Shown here: piece after piece, positions 37,125-45,204 of the stretch
Layout of the letters: every line of letters begins with the position of its first letter
Numbering within the stretch: the stretch's first letter is position 1
Assembly: GCA_023421735.1 (NCBI GenBank)
Contig: JAEZSP010000087.1
Location: forward strand, 1-64,000
From: Bacillota bacterium
Lineage (GTDB): Bacteria; Bacillota_A; Clostridia; Christensenellales; Aristaeellaceae
Direction of reading: 5' to 3'
DNA length: 64,000 bases
Notes under the pieces: generated by a model
Seen by the model: the letters and a program-made list of their open reading frames with translations, nothing else
Told to the model about the DNA's origin: nothing
The model's database searches: none
Program-made: the position numbers and the translations under genes

Positions 37125-37436
37125 GTGTACGCAGTCATTCAGACAGGTGGCAAGCAGTACCGTGTTCAGCAGGGCGACGTCATCTTCATTGAGAAACTCG
37201 ACAGCCAGGCGGGCGACACGGTCTCCTTCGACGAGGTGCTCCTCGTGACGAAGGACGGCGCGACGACCATCGGCGCCCCCACGGTCGCTGGTGCGAAGGT
37301 GGAGGGCAAGGTCCTTTCTCAGGTAAAGGGAAAGAAGATCGTCGTCTACAAGTACAAGGCAAAGAAGAACGAGCGCAAAAAGCAGGGTCATCGTCAGCCC
37401 TACACGAAGGTCGAGATCACATCGGTCAACGCCTGA
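37125..37436 (+). CDS. rplU: 50S ribosomal protein L21
   Basis: A 103-residue L21 beginning [18 protein letters not shown] and carrying the [17 protein letters not shown] C-terminal RNA-binding motif ([17 protein letters not shown]). The start is GTG at 37125 behind AGGAGGG. It heads the rplU-prp-rpmA operon conserved in Firmicutes. Confidence 0.97.
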   Translation: MYAVIQTGGKQYRVQQGDVIFIEKLDSQAGDTVSFDEVLLVTKDGATTIGAPTVAGAKVEGKVLSQVKGKKIVVYKYKAKKNERKKQGHRQPYTKVEITSVNA

Positions 37437-37795
37437 TGACGACGGTCGCTTTTTTTCGTGCCCCGCAGGATGGCCTGATCGGCTTTGAGGCGTCCGGGCA
37501 CACGGGTTTTGCCGCATCGGGCGAGGACATCGTCTGCGCGGCGGTCTCGGCACTGACGGAGGCAACGCTCCATGGACTTCAATCGGTGGTGAAAGCCCCG
37601 CTGATGTTCGATCGGGACGAAAAAAGCGCATTTTTAACCGCATGCCTGACGCCACAGTGCACGAGGGAGACGCTCGAACGGGCGCAAATTCTCCTTCAGA
37701 CGCTTTTGGAGTCGCTACAGGCAATTGCGCGGGATTATCCCCGCAACGTTCGCATCATCTTCAAGGAACGGAGGAAATACGCATGTTCAGAATAA
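37436..37795 (+). CDS. prp: Ribosomal-processing cysteine protease Prp
   Basis: Prp removes the N-terminal extension of ribosomal protein L27 before it enters the ribosome. Its catalytic pair is visible as H22 and C34 in [20 protein letters not shown], the same positions as in the Staphylococcus aureus enzyme. The ATG overlaps the rplU stop (TGATGA), and the 3' end overlaps rpmA by 13 nt, so the protease and its substrate are translationally coupled. Confidence 0.94.
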   Translation: MTTVAFFRAPQDGLIGFEASGHTGFAASGEDIVCAAVSALTEATLHGLQSVVKAPLMFDRDEKSAFLTACLTPQCTRETLERAQILLQTLLESLQAIARDYPRNVRIIFKERRKYACSE

Positions 37796-38079
37796 ATATC
37801 CAGCTCTTCGCGCACAAGAAGGGAATGGGTTCCTCCCGGAACGGCCGCGACAGCCACGCCCAGCGGCTTGGCACCAAGCGCGCCGACGGTCAGTTCGTGC
37901 TCGCGGGCAACATCCTCGTCCGTCAGCGCGGAACCCGCATCCATCCCGGCACCAACGTCGGCATCGGCGATGACGACACACTCTACGCAAAGATGGACGG
38001 CGTCGTGAAGTTCGAGCGCCTCGGCAAGACCCGCAAGCAGGTCAGCATTTATCCCAAGACCGAGATCGCCGCAGAATAA
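37783..38079 (+). CDS. rpmA: 50S ribosomal protein L27 with cleavable N-terminal extension
   Basis: A 98-residue L27. The N-terminus [14 protein letters not shown] carries the extension that Prp removes, with cleavage expected between Ala10 of QLFA and HKKG. The mature sequence [20 protein letters not shown] is typical. Its conserved N-terminus reaches the peptidyl transferase centre once trimmed. GGAACGGAGGAAAT precedes the ATG. Confidence 0.97.
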   Translation: MFRINIQLFAHKKGMGSSRNGRDSHAQRLGTKRADGQFVLAGNILVRQRGTRIHPGTNVGIGDDDTLYAKMDGVVKFERLGKTRKQVSIYPKTEIAAE

Positions 38080-38093
38080 TCACGAACGAGCGG

Positions 38094-38124
38094 GCTCTCG
38101 CGGTTTTCCGCGGGAGCTCCTTTT
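38094..38124 (+). terminator. Terminator of the L21-L27 operon
   Basis: GCTCTCGCGG-TTTT-CCGCGGGAGC is a 10-bp stem with one wobble, followed by TCCTTTT. Confidence 0.75.
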
Positions 38125-38151
38125 CATACACGGGAGTTCCTGATTGTAGAA

Positions 38152-38982
38152 ATGAAACAGTATATTGGATCTGAGACAATCGACCTCGCGCTTACCCTCA
38201 TCGAAAGCGCCCAGTCGTTTATGTGGATGCAAAAAGACGGCGCATACGGCGCGGTGCTCAATCGCCGCCCCGTCTGGCTTTGGCAGGAGACGAACGGCGT
38301 ATATGCCGAGGGGTGTGATACGGCAGAGCTTCGCACATATCTGGATCTTGATCGCGATTACGAAACAATCGCGTCCGAATATGATCATTTCAAGCAAGCG
38401 GCAGATGCCATGCGCATGTATCCGGGGCTGCGCATACTGAACCAGCCGGCCTGGGAAACGCTCGCCGCGTTTATCATCTCCGCCAATAACAACGTCTCCC
38501 GCATACGCGGGATCGTGAAAAACCTCATGCAGATCTATGGCGAACGATTTGAAACGCCGCGCGGCGCGCTCCATTCGTTTCCATCACCCGCGCGCATCGC
38601 TGCATGTTCGGAAGGCGAGTTGCGCGCGCTCGGCATGGGATACCGCGATCAATATCTTCTTGCGACAGCGCGCGCGGTGGTGGACGGCTTCCCCCTCGAA
38701 GCCCTGCGCTTAATGGACTATCAATCGGCGCACGCCAAACTGACAACGCTCATGGGCGTGGGCGACAAGGTGGCCGATTGCGTGCAACTCTTCGGCTGTG
38801 GGCACACGGAGGCGTACCCTGTTGACGTTTGGATCGCACGCATCACAAAATCGGTCTTTCAAATCGATACGGAAAACCGCAAAGTACTGGGAGAACGCGC
38901 GCGGGCGCTTCTTGGAAAGAACGCCGGAATCCTCCAGCAGTTTCTGTTCCATGCGGCGCGCACGGGTGCGATGGAGGGTTGA
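38152..38982 (+). CDS. 8-oxoguanine DNA glycosylase-like protein (OGG1 type)
   Basis: A 276-residue HhH-GPD glycosylase of the OGG1 type, which excises 8-oxoguanine and can nick the strand. The hairpin and catalytic region reads TLMGVGDKVADCVQLFGCGH near residue 205, with the catalytic Lys in GDKVADC and the Asp in YPVDVWIARI. The N-terminal OGG_N-like domain (AQSFMWMQ) is present. Start ATG at 38152; the Shine-Dalgarno is weak. The DUF554 gene follows after 3 nt. Confidence 0.9.
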   Translation: MKQYIGSETIDLALTLIESAQSFMWMQKDGAYGAVLNRRPVWLWQETNGVYAEGCDTAELRTYLDLDRDYETIASEYDHFKQAADAMRMYPGLRILNQPAWETLAAFIISANNNVSRIRGIVKNLMQIYGERFETPRGALHSFPSPARIAACSEGELRALGMGYRDQYLLATARAVVDGFPLEALRLMDYQSAHAKLTTLMGVGDKVADCVQLFGCGHTEAYPVDVWIARITKSVFQIDTENRKVLGERARALLGKNAGILQQFLFHAARTGAMEG

Positions 38983-38985
38983 GCC

Positions 38986-39666
38986 ATGTTGGGTGTAACG
39001 GTCAATTTCTGCGCCGTGATCGCAGGCGGCATCCTTGGAACGCTCTTGCGGGGCGGCATTCCCGAACGATACCGCGCGCTCATACAGCAGGGTATTGCGC
39101 TGTGCGTGCTGGCAATCGGTATTTCGGGCACGATCGAAACCCAAAATATGCTGCTTGTCATCATCTCCATCGTGATCGGCGCGGCGCTCGGTACGCTTAT
39201 GCGGATCGAAACAGGCGTCGAAAACCTCGGCGCATGGGCGCAGAAAAAATTCAACAAAGGCGGCTTTGCGGAAGGGTTTGTCAACGCGACACTCCTTTTT
39301 TCCATCGGTTCGATGGCGGTTGTCGGTTCGCTGAACGCAGGTTTCGGCGATTCGTCGACGCTGCTTGCCAAGGCCGCGCTCGACGGCGTGACCTCGGTCA
39401 TCATCGCCTCGACGCTCGGCATCGGCGTCGCATTTGCCGCCGGGCCTATGACGGTCTATCAGGGCGGAATCGCGCTTCTCGCGGGGCTGGTCAGAGCGTA
39501 TATGACCGATGACATGATCCGCGAAATGGGTGCGGTCGGGTCGCTGCTCATCATTGCGCTGAGCCTTAATATGCTTGGCGTCGTAAAGATCAAAGTCGCC
39601 AACATGCTGCCCGCAATGTTCATTCCCTGCGTCTATTATCCCATCGCCGCGCTCCTGCATTTTTAG
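38986..39666 (+). CDS. DUF554 family membrane protein
   Basis: A 226-residue protein with about seven hydrophobic segments, starting NFCAVIAGGILGTLLRGGIP and including FSIGSMAVVGSLNAGFGD, the family signature. DUF554 proteins are predicted transporters with unknown substrate. GGAGGG lies 7 nt before the ATG. A terminator follows. Confidence 0.9.
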   Translation: MLGVTVNFCAVIAGGILGTLLRGGIPERYRALIQQGIALCVLAIGISGTIETQNMLLVIISIVIGAALGTLMRIETGVENLGAWAQKKFNKGGFAEGFVNATLLFSIGSMAVVGSLNAGFGDSSTLLAKAALDGVTSVIIASTLGIGVAFAAGPMTVYQGGIALLAGLVRAYMTDDMIREMGAVGSLLIIALSLNMLGVVKIKVANMLPAMFIPCVYYPIAALLHF

Positions 39667-39699
39667 ATCAGATTGAAACAAACCGTGAACAACTCCCGT

Positions 39700-39725
39700 C
39701 CGGGCATCTGCCCGGGCTTTTTTTT
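39700..39725 (+). terminator. Terminator after DUF554
   Basis: CCGGGCA-TC-TGCCCGG followed by GCTTTTTTTT. Confidence 0.85.
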
Positions 39726-39754
39726 AGTTTCCATTTAGTTGGGCGTGCTAAGCT
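39723..39754 (+). promoter_or_regulatory. Candidate response-regulator-dependent promoter of the exporter operon
   Basis: TTTAGTT occurs at 39723-39729 and again at 39734-39740, exactly 11 bp apart, eight nt upstream of a possible -10 TAAGCT (39749-39754). No recognisable -35 box is present. Direct repeats one helical turn apart replacing the -35 are typical of OmpR/PhoB-family activated promoters, and such a regulator is encoded at the end of this gene set. Confidence 0.4.
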
Positions 39755-39781
39755 CTCTTCGTAAATCTCGGAGGTGAGCGC

Positions 39782-40819
39782 ATGAAACGAAAACCTGTGA
39801 AAAAATGGAAACGAATCCTGAAACGCGTCATTCTGCTGACTGTTGTCCTGGCGGTTCTTGCGGGCGGAGTCTGGTACGCCTATGGCTCTCTCAAGAGCGA
39901 ATATGCAGTTACCTATGATGCGTACAGCGCAACGACCGGCTCAATCTCGAATTCACTCAGTTTCTCGGGCACATTTGCCCTCGTCGACGAAAAGACCTAT
40001 ACGGCCTCATCCGCAACATCCGTCAAGAACCTGTACGTCTCTGCGGGCGACGAGGTAAAGGAGGGCGATAAGCTCGTCCGCCTCGCAAACGGCGAAATCA
40101 TCACCGCGGACTTTGACGGCAGGGTGAACCTCGTTGGGGCATCCGAGGGCGACGATGTGGACACAAGTACGACACTGATTCAGATCGCGGATTTCTCGCA
40201 CATGCAGATTTCGATCCGCGTAGACGAATACGACATCGCGGATGTATCGGTCGGGTTGCCCGTCACGGTGACCGCGACCGCGACCGAAGAGACGTTTGAC
40301 TCCACCATCAACGCGATCAACTACATATCACAGTCGCAGGGAAGCGTCGCTTACTATACCGCAACCGCGGACGTGGATGTCACCGACAGCATCTATCCCG
40401 GCATGCAGGCAACCGTGACCATCACCCAGGAGGAAGCGGATAACGTCGTGATCCTCAAGGAGGACGCGTTGAGCTTTGATGCGATGAACAATGCGTTCGT
40501 CTACATAATGGGGGACGACGGGTCAATGAGCGAGCAAAGCGTGACCGTCGGCGTTTCAAACGGAAATTATGTTGAAATCAAGGACGGTCTCAAAGACGGC
40601 GACACAGTATACGTCGAAGCCGCCGAGGAGGAGACGACATCGGGCCTGTCGGGTCTTCTTTCCGGGCTCTTCGGTTCGCAAAGCGTGCGTGGCAATAATG
40701 CCGGCGCGGATCGCAGCGATTGGTCGGGCGGCATGTCAGGCGACATGAGCGGCGAGATGCCCAGCTTTGGCGGTGCACCCGGCGGCGCAAGCAATTCCGG
40801 AAGTGCGGGAGGCCAATAA
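39782..40819 (+). CDS. Membrane-anchored adaptor protein (HlyD/MacA-like)
   Basis: A 345-residue adaptor with a strongly basic start (KRKPVKKWKRILKR) and a membrane anchor at about residues 17-34 (VILLTVVLAVLAGGVWYAYG). The lipoyl-like half-motifs lie near 75-100 (VKNLYVSAGDEVKEGDKLVRL) and a beta-barrel region follows (VRVDEYDIADVSVGLPVTV). The last 50 residues are Gly/Ser/Met-rich and disordered. It should work with the ABC ATPase and MacB-like permease directly downstream. The ATG follows TCGGAGGTGAG. Confidence 0.87.
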   Translation: MKRKPVKKWKRILKRVILLTVVLAVLAGGVWYAYGSLKSEYAVTYDAYSATTGSISNSLSFSGTFALVDEKTYTASSATSVKNLYVSAGDEVKEGDKLVRLANGEIITADFDGRVNLVGASEGDDVDTSTTLIQIADFSHMQISIRVDEYDIADVSVGLPVTVTATATEETFDSTINAINYISQSQGSVAYYTATADVDVTDSIYPGMQATVTITQEEADNVVILKEDALSFDAMNNAFVYIMGDDGSMSEQSVTVGVSNGNYVEIKDGLKDGDTVYVEAAEEETTSGLSGLLSGLFGSQSVRGNNAGADRSDWSGGMSGDMSGEMPSFGGAPGGASNSGSAGGQ

Positions 40820-40820
40820 T

Positions 40821-41543
40821 ATGAATCGTCAGAAAATCGTCAAAACGCCCGAAGCGGAACTGTACTTTCGCATGCGAGGCATCAATAAGGACTATCCGCT
40901 GGTGGATGAGTCGATCCACGTGCTCAAGAACGTCGATCTCGACCTCGAGGAGGGGGAATACATCTCGATCCTCGGTCCTTCCGGCAGCGGGAAATCGACC
41001 CTGATGAACATCATCGGCCTTCTGGATGTGCCAACGACCGGCAGTTACATCCTGCGCGGCCAAATGGTCGATGAACTGGATGAAACGGAGCTTGCCCGCA
41101 CGCGCGGACAGGAAATCGGCTTCATTTTCCAGAATTCGCAGCTTCTCACGCGCATGGATGCGCTGCACAACGTAGAAATCCCTCTCATTTATGCGGGCGT
41201 CGGTGCAAAGGAGCGCAGGCGCCGCGCGGCGGAGATGCTCGAACGCGTGGGCCTTTCGGATCGCATGGAGCATCGCCCGAATCAGCTTTCGGGCGGCCAG
41301 CAGCAAAGGGTCGCAATCGCGCGGGCACTTGTCATGAACCCCTCGATTTTGTTGGCCGATGAACCGACGGGCGCACTCGACCAAGAGACGGGCCGGCAGG
41401 TGATGAAGCTCTTTGGCGAATTGAACGGGGAAGGGCGGACGGTCGTCATGATTACACATGACATGAACATCGCCCGCTTCGCCCGCCGCGTGGTGCACAT
41501 CATCGATGGTGTTTTGTCGGAGGAAGGGGAAGAGGCATCATGA
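40821..41543 (+). CDS. ABC transporter ATP-binding protein (MacB/LolD type)
   Basis: A 240-residue ATPase of the MacB/LolD/FtsE class. Walker A is LGPSGSGKSTLMN near residue 52, the Q-loop region FIFQNSQLL, the signature LSGGQQQRVAIARAL near 156 and Walker B ILLADEPTGALD near 177. It energises the permease encoded next. Shine-Dalgarno GGGAGG precedes the ATG. Confidence 0.95.
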   Translation: MNRQKIVKTPEAELYFRMRGINKDYPLVDESIHVLKNVDLDLEEGEYISILGPSGSGKSTLMNIIGLLDVPTTGSYILRGQMVDELDETELARTRGQEIGFIFQNSQLLTRMDALHNVEIPLIYAGVGAKERRRRAAEMLERVGLSDRMEHRPNQLSGGQQQRVAIARALVMNPSILLADEPTGALDQETGRQVMKLFGELNGEGRTVVMITHDMNIARFARRVVHIIDGVLSEEGEEAS

Positions 41544-42748
41544 GAGCCATTCAGGGTCGGTTCGTGATGATCTGGGAATGCGTCGTCATGTCCATTTCCA
41601 ACATTATGCACAACCGCATGCGCTCCTTTCTCACCATACTCGGCATCATGATCGGCGTGACGGCAGTCATTGCGCTGATTACGACGATCACGGGCGTTTC
41701 GGATTCGCTCTCCTCGTCGTTCAGTTCGATGGGCGCGGGTTCGCTCTCGGTATCGATTTCGGGAAGCGATCTGAAGGACGGCCTCTCGGCGGAGGATTTA
41801 CAGCAGATCACAAACCTTGACGAGGTGAACGGCATAACGCCTTCCGTGGCCCTCAAGACCCGGATCTCAAAGGGCGGAACTTATGAAAGCTCCATCTCGG
41901 TATCAGGCAAGAACTCGTATTACTTCGCGACCAACCCGGATTCAATCCTGCGCGGACGCGCGCTCAATGTGCTCGACGAGGATAACATGAGTTTTGTCTG
42001 CCTCATCGATCAGGATATGATCGACGAATTCTTCTTCGGCATCGATCCCGTGGGCGAATCCATCACCATCGACGGCCTGCGCTTTATCGTGGTCGGCATC
42101 TTCGACAGCGATGCGGATACCAGCCTCCAGAGCCTCATGAGCGGAACGAGCGACATCCTCATCCCGTACACCACGGCGCTCAAGATGAACAACGAATCGG
42201 TCGTCACGAGTTTCACGGTGTACCTTGCCGACGGCGTGGATTCGGATGCGGCATCGACCAGCATTTCGGACGTCCTGGACGCCATGTTCAGCTATGAGGA
42301 CGACACCTATGAAATCACAACCATGTCGGGCGTCGAGGATACGATGGACTCCATGCTCTCCATGATGTCCGCGCTCCTGGCGGGCATCGCGTCAATCGCG
42401 CTGGTTGTCGGCGGCATCGGTATCATGAACATGATGCTCACCTCGGTCACCGAACGCACCATCGAGATCGGCCTCAAAAAGGCACTCGGCGCCCTCGCCT
42501 GGCAAATCCAACTGCAATTTCTCACGGAATCCTTCCTGCTCTCGGTTCTCGGCGGCCTCACGGGCGTGGTGTTCGGCCTCAGCCTGTCCATCGCCCTGTC
42601 CAAGTACCTGAGCACCACATTCGTCGTGTCCTATGGCGCGATCGCGCTCGGCGTCGGCTTCTCTGCGGCCGTCGGCATCCTGTTTGGCTGGGCGCCTGCG
42701 CGCAAAGCAAGCCGACTGAACCCCATCGACGCACTCAGATCCATGTAA
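41540..42748 (+). CDS. ABC transporter permease (MacB/FtsX type)
   Basis: A 402-residue permease with the MacB layout: helix 1 near residues 25-48 (LTILGIMIGVTAVIALITTI), a periplasmic-type extracellular domain of about 220 residues, then three helices (ALLAGIASIALVVGGIGIMNMML; LTESFLLSVLGGLTGVVFGLS; GAIALGVGFSAAVGILFGWAPA). The ATG overlaps the ATPase stop as ATGA. Such mechanotransmission transporters export peptides, lipoproteins or antibiotics rather than carry sugars or amino acids. Confidence 0.94.
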   Translation: MRAIQGRFVMIWECVVMSISNIMHNRMRSFLTILGIMIGVTAVIALITTITGVSDSLSSSFSSMGAGSLSVSISGSDLKDGLSAEDLQQITNLDEVNGITPSVALKTRISKGGTYESSISVSGKNSYYFATNPDSILRGRALNVLDEDNMSFVCLIDQDMIDEFFFGIDPVGESITIDGLRFIVVGIFDSDADTSLQSLMSGTSDILIPYTTALKMNNESVVTSFTVYLADGVDSDAASTSISDVLDAMFSYEDDTYEITTMSGVEDTMDSMLSMMSALLAGIASIALVVGGIGIMNMMLTSVTERTIEIGLKKALGALAWQIQLQFLTESFLLSVLGGLTGVVFGLSLSIALSKYLSTTFVVSYGAIALGVGFSAAVGILFGWAPARKASRLNPIDALRSM

Positions 42749-42763
42749 ACGGGAGGTATCGTA

Positions 42764-43900
42764 ATGAAGATCAGGAGAAAGACATTTCTGGTGGCATTGG
42801 CGCTCATGACGACACTGATTCTGACCGCGCAGGCCGCATTGGCCGACTATGTATCCTTTTCCGGTACGGTCGCATCGTCTGAACAGACGGCCGTCATCGC
42901 GGCGATCGGCGGATCCATCGCAACGGTCGATGTGGTCGCGGGGCAAAAGGTAAGCGCGGGCGACGTGCTCGCGACGTTTGAAACGACCAAGGTCTACGCA
43001 TCCCAGGACGGCACCGTGACGGGCATCTTTGCCCAACCCGGCGATTCCGCGGACGAAGTGGGCACGACCTACGGCGCGGTTCTCTACGTGGAACCCACCT
43101 ATCAGTTCACCATCGCGGCTTCGACAGATAATTCCTACAGCGCGGAGGAGAACAAACTCGTGCATGTCGGCGAATCGGTCTATCTGAAGGGCTATTCCGA
43201 TTCTACGCATACCGGCACGGGGACCGTTACGGCGGTCAGCGGTACAGACTTTTCCGTTCGCGTCGATACGGGTGAATTCCTCGTCGGCGAAACCGTAACC
43301 GTATTCCGCTCGGAAAACTATACGTCCAAAAGCCGCATCGGGCGCGGTGAACTCTCGCGTTCCAATCCCGTCGCATATCCCGCAAGCGGAAGCATCGTTT
43401 CCATCGCGGTTGCAGATGGCGCGACTGTGCAAAAGGGCGATTTGCTCTTTGAAACGCTCGACGGCACCTTCGACGCCTATTATATGACGGGCCTTGACAT
43501 CGTCAGCCCGGTCAGCGGCACCGTTTCAGAAGTAAAGGCGACCGTAGATGCCACGCTCAATAAGGGCGAAACCGCGTTTGTCATCTATCCGGATACTGCC
43601 ATGTGGATCGAGGCCTCCGTCAATGAGACCGATCTCGGCTCCATCGCCGTGGGCGATCAGGTGTCGGTCTCCTTCACCTGGAACGACGACGACGTTACAT
43701 ACGACGGAACCATCGCCATGATCTCCGCCATCGGAACGACCGACGGCGAGAGCGTCACCTATCCGGTCTATGTCACATTCACGCCTGACGAAACCGTCAA
43801 GTACGGCATGTCGGTCGTCATTTCCACTCCGGATGGGGATGCCGCGCCTGAGACGGATGCGTCAGCTGCGCAAACGCAGCAGCCGACGGAGGGAAACTGA
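42764..43900 (+). CDS. Secreted adaptor-like protein (HlyD-like), second copy
   Basis: The N-terminus has a cleavable signal peptide ending AQAALA before DYVSF, not a membrane anchor. The body has two lipoyl-like half-motifs (GGSIATVDVVAGQKVSAGD near residue 50 and SGSIVSIAVADGATVQKGD near 210) and a C-terminal barrel (VNETDLGSIAVGDQVSVSF). The protein resembles a membrane-fusion adaptor but has no partner permease of its own and appears free on the outer side. It is paralogous to the gene at 45205. 15 nt separate it from the permease gene. Confidence 0.82.
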   Translation: MKIRRKTFLVALALMTTLILTAQAALADYVSFSGTVASSEQTAVIAAIGGSIATVDVVAGQKVSAGDVLATFETTKVYASQDGTVTGIFAQPGDSADEVGTTYGAVLYVEPTYQFTIAASTDNSYSAEENKLVHVGESVYLKGYSDSTHTGTGTVTAVSGTDFSVRVDTGEFLVGETVTVFRSENYTSKSRIGRGELSRSNPVAYPASGSIVSIAVADGATVQKGDLLFETLDGTFDAYYMTGLDIVSPVSGTVSEVKATVDATLNKGETAFVIYPDTAMWIEASVNETDLGSIAVGDQVSVSFTWNDDDVTYDGTIAMISAIGTTDGESVTYPVYVTFTPDETVKYGMSVVISTPDGDAAPETDASAAQTQQPTEGN

Positions 43901-43901
43901 C

Positions 43902-45188
43902 ATGACCCGTAAGCGCGCGCTGGCATGCCTTGCGCTCGCATGCATCCTCACCCTTTTGCCGTTCACGGCAACATGGCTCGGCGCAAGCGCCGAGCAGGGT
44001 GAGGCTTCGGAAACTGATATTCAGGCGACCGCATCACTCTCGGCAACTGCGACCGCATTACCAACCACAACGGCAACCGCGACGCCCACGGCAACGCCCG
44101 CAGCCGCACCGTCTGAAGCAACAACCGCGACGCCCAGCGCGACCACGACCATGACGCCCACGGCAACGCCCACAGCCGCACCGTCTGAAACAACAACCGC
44201 GACGCCCAGCGCGACCGCGACCATGACACCCACGGCATCGCCCACAGCCGCACCGTCTGAAACAGCAACCGCGACGCCCAGCGCAACGGCAACCGCGACC
44301 GCGACACCTACGGCAGAGCCGACCGTGGAGCCGACACCCACCGTATATCCTACCTTGCAACTTGGCAGCACGGGTGACGACGTGACGAATCTGCAAAACA
44401 GACTCATCGAGCTTTTGTATCTCGACGGAACCATCGAAGGTATGCCCTCGGGTATATTCGATGAGGCGACCAAGACCGCAGTCAAATTGTTTCAGCGCCG
44501 GAATGCATATGAGGAGGAAACGGGCATTGTGGATGACGCCCTGCAGCAACTCCTTTACGCCGAAGACACGCCCGCCTATCAGGCGGAAGAACAGCCCGGC
44601 GGCGAAATGCCGGGCGGCGGCGGCAGTAAGAGCGGCGGCAGGAGCAGCAGCGGCGGCGGAAGCAGCGCCGGAACGGGCGGTACGCAGGAAGAACAGGAAA
44701 CCGGCATCGTCCCCGGCGAGGCGCTCACATCCTCCCATTCTTCCGGTGACAAGGACATGTCGCGCAACTGGGCACTCGATCTGAGCACTTCGGAAGAAGA
44801 CGAACAAACGCTCACTTTGGGGGGCGAGCCGCTTGCCATCTCCCTTGCGGACGGCGCGTTCCATGCGACCACCGAAGACGGACGCTTGATCCTCTCGTCC
44901 GAAACCGGCTCGTCGTGGTCCGTCAACTGTTACGCGCTGAAGCTCCTGGAAATCAGCGGCATCACCGATGTGACGTTCGTTTCGGGCGACAGAATGATCA
45001 CGATTTCGACGACCGACTGCCTTTCCGGCACGGTCTATGGAACGTTGCGTTCCAAGGGACTCGTCTCAAAGGATTTCACAATTGAACTTGCGCTCTCGGG
45101 CGCCGGTTCTGCAACGGTGCTTGTCGCGGACCAGCGGTATCCGGTAGATGGCTCCACAATGATTCTCAATGCCGCAGGCACCGAATGA
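43902..45188 (+). CDS. Secreted peptidoglycan-binding protein with Thr/Pro repeats
   Basis: A 428-residue exported protein. A signal peptide (ALACLALACILTLLPFTATWLGASA) is followed by a Thr/Ala/Pro/Ser-rich stalk of about 110 residues built on three 24-residue repeats. A peptidoglycan-binding_1 domain follows (LQLGSTGDDVTNLQNRLIEL, about 145-205), then a Gly/Ser linker and a C-terminal domain of about 180 residues that I do not recognise. The stalk suggests a cell-wall-spanning, possibly glycosylated linker. GGAGGG precedes the ATG. Encoded between two secreted adaptors. Confidence 0.82.
   Translation: MTRKRALACLALACILTLLPFTATWLGASAEQGEASETDIQATASLSATATALPTTTATATPTATPAAAPSEATTATPSATTTMTPTATPTAAPSETTTATPSATATMTPTASPTAAPSETATATPSATATATATPTAEPTVEPTPTVYPTLQLGSTGDDVTNLQNRLIELLYLDGTIEGMPSGIFDEATKTAVKLFQRRNAYEEETGIVDDALQQLLYAEDTPAYQAEEQPGGEMPGGGGSKSGGRSSSGGGSSAGTGGTQEEQETGIVPGEALTSSHSSGDKDMSRNWALDLSTSEEDEQTLTLGGEPLAISLADGAFHATTEDGRLILSSETGSSWSVNCYALKLLEISGITDVTFVSGDRMITISTTDCLSGTVYGTLRSKGLVSKDFTIELALSGAGSATVLVADQRYPVDGSTMILNAAGTE
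44103..44318 (+). repeat. Three tandem 72-bp repeats (24-residue units)
   Basis: GCCGCACCGTCTGA recurs at 44103, 44175 and 44247, exactly 72 bp apart. Each unit encodes a variant of AAPSE-TTATPSAT-TMTPTATPT. The third unit is the most diverged, ending in a run of Ala-Thr. Confidence 0.9.
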
Positions 45189-45204
45189 AACGGGTGATGA
45201 TTAC

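Noticed and set aside
44103..44318. CRISPR array
   Set aside because: The only regular repeats in the window are contiguous 72-bp coding repeats without spacers.
44021..44864. Antisense ORFs across the Thr/Pro repeats
   Set aside because: Val/Ala- or Arg/Cys-rich translations are mirror images of the 72-bp repeat; the forward frame has the signal peptide and a peptidoglycan-binding domain.
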